Positions 6,199-10,109 of a DNA stretch of 10,109 nt are shown here, piece by piece. The stretch comes from JAAFHN01 sp031421855. GTDB taxonomy: Bacteria > Pseudomonadota > Gammaproteobacteria > Burkholderiales > Burkholderiaceae_C. The DNA is taken from contig JANOPN010000058.1 in NCBI GenBank assembly GCA_031421855.1, forward strand, positions 1 to 10,109. The letters run 5' to 3'. The notes under the pieces were generated by a model. The model searched no databases. It was not told the origin of the DNA and worked only from the letters and a program-made list of their open reading frames with translations. Every line of letters begins with the position of its first letter. Position 1 is the stretch's first letter. Both the position numbers and the translations under genes were made by a program.

Positions 6199-7839
6199 GT
6201 TGGTGTCGAGGCATCCCCCGCAGAGCCTCCAAAAGCGGCTTCAGAGCCAATTTTGATGAATAATTCGCCCTTGGTCACCGAATCTATTGATGTTATTGCT
6301 ACTGATAGTGTAGCGACTCAGTTTGTTGGTGCGGTTGACTTGACGTGCGATTTGCTTGTTCTGGGCGCTGGCCCTGGCGGCTACAGCGCAGCGTTTCGCG
6401 CGGCCGATCTCGGGCTCAAGGTTGTGATCGTGGAGCGCTACGCCACGCTGGGCGGCGTGTGTCTCAACGTGGGTTGCATCCCGTCGAAAGCGCTTTTGCA
6501 CGTGGCAGCGGTGATGGACGAAGTCAGCCACATGGCCGACCTCGGTGTCGACTTCGGCGCACCTGTGGTCAACATCGACAAACTGCGCGGCCACAAAGAA
6601 AAGGTCATTGGCAAACTGACCGGCGGACTGGCCGCGATGGCCAAGATGCGCAAAGTCACCACCGTGCGTGGCTACGGCGCGTTTGTGTCGGCCAACCACG
6701 TTGAAGTCGAAGAGACCAGTGGCACGGCGCAAGAAAAAACTGGTACAAAAAAAGTCATTCAATTCAAGAACTGCGTCATCGCTGCGGGCAGCCAAGCCGT
6801 GCGCCTGCCGTTCATGCCCGACGACCCGCGCGTTGTGGACAGCACCGGCGCGTTGGAATTGAAAGAAGTGCCCAAACGCATGCTCATTTTGGGCGGCGGC
6901 ATCATTGGCTTAGAGATGGGCACGGTGTATTCCACCCTGGGGGCGCGCTTGGATGTGGTCGAGATGATGGACGGCCTCATGCAAGGTGCTGACCGCGATT
7001 TGGTCAAAATTTGGCAAAAAATGAACGCCAAGCGCTTTGACAACATCATGCTGAACACGAAAACAGTGGGTGCCAAAGCAACGCCTGAGGGCATCGAAGT
7101 CAGCTTTGCGCCAGCAGTGGAGGGCGGAACAGCCCCGGCGCCACAGACTTACGACCTCGTATTGCAAGCCGTGGGTCGTAGCCCCAATGGCAAAAAAATC
7201 GCTGCCGACAAAGCTGGGGTCGCCGTCACTGACCGTGGCTTCATCAACGTCGACATTCAGATGCGCACCAATGTGCCCCACATCTTCGCCATTGGCGACA
7301 TCGTGGGTCAGCCGATGTTGGCGCACAAAGCCGTGCACGAAGCCCATGTGGCAGCAGAGGTCATTGCGGGCGAGCAACAAGGCAACAAAGAGCTGGCGGC
7401 CGCCGCGTTCAACGCTAGAGTCATCCCAAGTGTTGCGTACACCGACCCCGAGGTTGCCTGGGTCGGACTCACCGAAGACCAAGCCAAGGCCCAAGGCATC
7501 AAGGTCAAGAAGGGCCTGTTCCCCTGGACGGCATCCGGCCGCGCGATTGCCAACGGGCGCGACGAAGGTGTGACCAAGCTGCTGTTTGATGACTCCCCAG
7601 AAGCGGGATCGGACGGCCATGGACATGGCCGGGCCCACGGCAAGATCCTAGGCGGCGGCATGGTCGGCACCCACGCCGGTGACATGATCGGCGAGATCGC
7701 ACTGGCCATTGAAATGGGCGCTGACGCGGTGGACATCGGCAAAACGATTCACCCGCATCCGACCCTTGGCGAGAGCATCGGCATGGCAGCAGAGATTGCT
7801 CACGGCAGTTGCACGGATGTTCCGCCTTCGCGCAAGTAG
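5965..7839 (+). CDS. lpdA: Dihydrolipoyl dehydrogenase E3 with N-terminal lipoyl domain
   Basis: Flavoprotein that reoxidises the dihydrolipoyl arm of E2 and reduces NAD+. At 624 residues it is about 150 longer than plain E3 (about 475) because of an N-terminal lipoyl domain (1-78, lipoylated K43 in ESDKASME) and a linker (about 80-128), a layout known from Neisseria and Burkholderiales. The E3 part shows the FAD-binding GAGPGG (134-139), redox cysteines C166 and C171 (GVCLNVGCIPSK), NAD-binding GGGIIG (310-315), a second FAD motif (HIFAIGDIVGQPMLAHKA) and the catalytic pair H598/E603 in HPHPTLGES. Two oddities: the linker is locally AT-rich (about 39% GC over 6256-6327), and residues about 547-559 form a Gly/His-rich insertion (DGHGHGRAHG) before ILGGGMVG. 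GGAGA lies seven bases upstream of the ATG. Last gene of the operon. Confidence 0.96.
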   Translation: MALIEVKVPDIGDFESVSVIELLVKVGDTVKVEQSLLTVESDKASMEIPCSHAGVVKELKVKLGDSVAEGSLICMLEVVGVEASPAEPPKAASEPILMNNSPLVTESIDVIATDSVATQFVGAVDLTCDLLVLGAGPGGYSAAFRAADLGLKVVIVERYATLGGVCLNVGCIPSKALLHVAAVMDEVSHMADLGVDFGAPVVNIDKLRGHKEKVIGKLTGGLAAMAKMRKVTTVRGYGAFVSANHVEVEETSGTAQEKTGTKKVIQFKNCVIAAGSQAVRLPFMPDDPRVVDSTGALELKEVPKRMLILGGGIIGLEMGTVYSTLGARLDVVEMMDGLMQGADRDLVKIWQKMNAKRFDNIMLNTKTVGAKATPEGIEVSFAPAVEGGTAPAPQTYDLVLQAVGRSPNGKKIAADKAGVAVTDRGFINVDIQMRTNVPHIFAIGDIVGQPMLAHKAVHEAHVAAEVIAGEQQGNKELAAAAFNARVIPSVAYTDPEVAWVGLTEDQAKAQGIKVKKGLFPWTASGRAIANGRDEGVTKLLFDDSPEAGSDGHGHGRAHGKILGGGMVGTHAGDMIGEIALAIEMGADAVDIGKTIHPHPTLGESIGMAAEIAHGSCTDVPPSRK

Positions 7840-7845
7840 ATCTGC

Positions 7846-7886
7846 CCTAAACCCAGGCAATGCTTGGCCGCTTGCTTTGGTTTAGG
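7846..7886. terminator. Imperfect inverted repeat between convergent genes, likely two-way terminator
   Basis: CCTAAACC (7846-7853) pairs with GGTTTAGG (7879-7886), and the stem continues with two mismatches through GCAA (7857-7860) and TTGC (7872-7875), giving a 15-base imperfect stem and an 11-base loop. It begins seven bases after the lpdA stop and overlaps the stop codon of the converging desaturase gene. No strong T-run follows on either strand, so termination strength is uncertain. Confidence 0.5.
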
Positions 7887-8958
7887 CTACGGCTTTGCGC
7901 GGTGGCAAGGTGTGCACCAAAATGCGGTTCATCACCGTTAGATATTGCCTGAACAAGCTGCCGGTGTTGTAGAACAGCCCATATTTTTTGCAAAGCGCCT
8001 GAATTTGCGGTGCAACCTCGGTGTAACGGTGTGCAGGCATATCTGGAAACAGATGGTGCTCGATTTGGTGACTCAAGTGGCCGGTCATGATGTGAAACAG
8101 CCGCCCGCCGGTCAGGTTGCTTGAGCCTGAGAGTTGGCGCAAATACCAATCACCTCGGGTCTCGTTTTGTGTGTCTTCTTCGCGGTACATGGTCACACCT
8201 TCGGTGAAGTGACCGCAAAAAATCACCACATACGTCCACAAATTGCGAATGAGGTTGGCGCAAAAATTGCCCGTCAATACACGCGGCGCGCTCCACAGCG
8301 CCAACGCTGGGAATAGCAAATAGTCCTTGAACCACACCTTGCCCACCTTGGTGGCAAAACGCTTGACGCGGCCATGAAACTCCTCTTTGGGCATCGCGCC
8401 GTGGGTGTAGCGACCAATCTCGAGGTCATGCGAACCCACGCCGTACTGAAACCCCATGGCCAGCAGCAAGTTGGCAATGGGCTGAAACCAGTGCCTGGGC
8501 TTCCAACGCTGTGCGGGCGTGAGGCGCAGCAGCGAGTACCCGAGGTCGCGATCTTTGCCCAAGATGTTGGTGTGGGTGTGATGCATGAAGTTGTGCGAAT
8601 GGCGCCATTGCTCGCCGTCGCACGCGATGTCCCACTCAAACTTTTGCGAATTCAAGGCCGGGTCTCCTGTCCAGTCGTACTGGCCGTGCATCACGTTGTG
8701 GCCAATTTCCATGTTGTCCAAAATCTTGGCGTTGGCCAAGGCCACAACGCCAGCGACCCAACTGATGGGCCCCAACCCAAAATGCAGCAGCGCGCGGCCA
8801 CCAATCTCACTGGCGCGGCTGATGCGAATCATGTGGCGAATGTGATCGACGTCAACTTGGCCAAGACTGGTCATGACGCTGGCACGAATGGCATCGACCT
8901 CTCGCTCAAATTCTTGTATTTGGGCGCGGCTTAAATGGGTGGGTTGGGCAAAGCTCAT
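7882..8958 (-). CDS. Membrane fatty acid desaturase
   Basis: A 358-residue di-iron integral membrane desaturase that would put a double bond into fatty acyl chains of CoA esters or lipids, using O2 and electrons from a ferredoxin-type reductase. The histidine boxes are all present: HNVMH (87-91), HNFMHH (122-127, within WRHSHNFMHHTHTN) and QIEHHLFP (298-305) preceded by H294 and H297. Hydrophobic segments lie around 58-80, 160-175, 212-225 and 238-250. The QxxHH third box and overall layout fit the linoleoyl-CoA/DesA3-like group; regiospecificity cannot be read from sequence. AGGA (plus-strand 8965-8968) sits six bases before the start. It lies 36 bases downstream of the oxidoreductase gene, so the pair probably forms one transcript and one electron chain. 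Confidence 0.92.
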   Translation of the reverse strand: MSFAQPTHLSRAQIQEFEREVDAIRASVMTSLGQVDVDHIRHMIRISRASEIGGRALLHFGLGPISWVAGVVALANAKILDNMEIGHNVMHGQYDWTGDPALNSQKFEWDIACDGEQWRHSHNFMHHTHTNILGKDRDLGYSLLRLTPAQRWKPRHWFQPIANLLLAMGFQYGVGSHDLEIGRYTHGAMPKEEFHGRVKRFATKVGKVWFKDYLLFPALALWSAPRVLTGNFCANLIRNLWTYVVIFCGHFTEGVTMYREEDTQNETRGDWYLRQLSGSSNLTGGRLFHIMTGHLSHQIEHHLFPDMPAHRYTEVAPQIQALCKKYGLFYNTGSLFRQYLTVMNRILVHTLPPRKAVA

Positions 8959-8994
8959 GTTGGATCCTGGTACTGGTGAGTCGGTGGAGTGGGC

Positions 8995-10109
8995 TTAGTG
9001 AGCAGCAAGATCAAGCGTAACGTCTGAACGCGCCACGCTGATGCACAGGCGAATTTGTTCGTTTGGCGCACTTGAAAGCTCGCCGGTGTGTATGTTTTGC
9101 ACGGTGCCGGTGAGCTTGGTGCACTGGCAGCTGCGGCAAATGCCAATTCGGCAACCATGCTTGGGCGCCAAGCCGTTTTGTTCGGCTTGTATCAGCAAAG
9201 GCGCTTTGCCCAGCGTGGTGAATCGCTTGCCACTGCCTGCGATTGATACGCAGACTGGCGTGCCTGCCAACTCGGTCGCCAACATCGGATTGAGCGAAAA
9301 GCGCTCGCTTAGCAGCGGCAGCGCAATGCCAGTCGTCTTCCAATGCGCATGCATGTCGTCCATCCAGGCCATGGGGCCGCACATGAAGGAGCTGCGCGCA
9401 GCAATATCAGGCACGGCATCGTGTAAAACTGCAGGGCTTAAGCGGCCCGCTGTGGCCGTGAAGTGATGCACCACTCGCAGGGTTGGGAGGCTGTCACGCA
9501 ATGCTTCAAGAGCGGGCGCAAAAATCTGCTCCTGCGGTGTGCGGCATGCATGCACAAACACCACGTCGACACGGTGACTGGTCGCAGCGCTGCGCACGGC
9601 CAAGTCACGCAACATGGCCATCACGGGCGTGATGCCGCTGCCCGCGCTCAGAAGCAATACCTTTTGGGGCAACGCGGCTGGCAACACAAACTCGCCCATG
9701 GCTTGGCTGATGGTCAGCACCTCGCCGGCTTTCAAATGATCATGCAGGTGGTTCGAGACCACGCCAACCGCTTGACGCTTCACCGTAATGGCCAAGCGGC
9801 GCGCACCGGGGCGAGATGACAGGCTGTAGACCCGCGACTCACGCCTGCCGTTGATTTCGACCTCCACCCGAATGAACTGCCCCGCAGCGGCACCTTGCCA
9901 CAAGGCGTTGGGCTGCAACACAAAGGTTTTGGTAGACGATGTTTCGTCAATGATGCGCACCACACGAGCCCGGACGTGGGTGAGCGAAAGCATCGGATGT
10001 ACACCGCCAAGGGCGTCTTCTACCGCATTGAGGCTGATGATTGACTCGACCCAGGGCTGCCTGAGAAAGCGCGAAACAGGGGCGTTTAATTGGTGAGCAA
10101 GACGGGTGA
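8995..10109 (-). CDS. Ferredoxin-NAD(P) reductase-type oxidoreductase with C-terminal [2Fe-2S] domain (5' end outside window)
   Basis: Electron donor, probably to the adjacent desaturase: takes hydride from NAD(P)H on FAD and passes single electrons through a plant-type [2Fe-2S] cluster. Counting from the internal Met at 9993: FAD-binding beta-barrel with RVYSLSS, nucleotide-binding domain with GSGITPVMAML and FMCGP, and a C-terminal ferredoxin domain with C281, C286, C289 and C317 (CRIGICRSC pattern, then C about 27 residues on). The frame stays open from 9993 to the right edge (residues such as NAPVSRFLRQPWVESI). Related desaturase reductases, such as Rv3230c of Mycobacterium tuberculosis, have an N-terminal extension of this kind before the barrel, so I take ATG 9993 as internal and the true start as beyond the edge. 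At least 370 residues are encoded in view. Confidence 0.9.
   Translation of the reverse strand, partial: TRLAHQLNAPVSRFLRQPWVESIISLNAVEDALGGVHPMLSLTHVRARVVRIIDETSSTKTFVLQPNALWQGAAAGQFIRVEVEINGRRESRVYSLSSRPGARRLAITVKRQAVGVVSNHLHDHLKAGEVLTISQAMGEFVLPAALPQKVLLLSAGSGITPVMAMLRDLAVRSAATSHRVDVVFVHACRTPQEQIFAPALEALRDSLPTLRVVHHFTATAGRLSPAVLHDAVPDIAARSSFMCGPMAWMDDMHAHWKTTGIALPLLSERFSLNPMLATELAGTPVCVSIAGSGKRFTTLGKAPLLIQAEQNGLAPKHGCRIGICRSCQCTKLTGTVQNIHTGELSSAPNEQIRLCISVARSDVTLDLAAH

Overview
The window looks like a piece of a chromosome from a betaproteobacterium, most probably a member of the Burkholderiales close to the Comamonadaceae. Three things point there: a pyruvate dehydrogenase (PDH) operon of the homodimeric-E1 type, an E3 subunit that carries its own N-terminal lipoyl domain, and between E2 and E3 a gene for the betaproteobacterial proteasome homologue (BPH). 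This assignment rests on gene content and protein resemblance read by eye; no database search was possible.

Left part (1-1156): the 3' end of an IS481-type transposase runs in from the left edge. Its insertion-sequence end appears to lie near base 326, where it cuts off a minus-strand PIN-domain toxin-like gene of which only about the first 60 codons remain. Bases 509-1000 hold no convincing gene, only a possible second IS-type end and a short imperfect tandem repeat. An AT-rich stretch just before 1072 carries a candidate sigma-70 promoter with an inverted repeat over its -35 box, the likely control region of the following operon.

Centre (1157-7839, plus strand): aceE, aceF, a BPH-like Ntn-hydrolase gene, and lpdA, separated by 35-44 bases and each with its own ribosome binding site. 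Together the first, second and fourth genes supply all three enzymes of the complex that turns pyruvate into acetyl-CoA. The N-terminal lipoyl domains of E2 and E3 are near copies of each other. The third gene is not part of the complex as known; its placement inside the operon is the most interesting observation here.

Right part (7882-10109, minus strand): a membrane fatty acid desaturase and, upstream of it in the same direction, a flavin/[2Fe-2S] oxidoreductase that would pass electrons from NAD(P)H to it. The oxidoreductase frame stays open to the right edge, so its true start lies outside the window. The two transcription units converge at 7840-7886, where an imperfect inverted repeat could terminate both.
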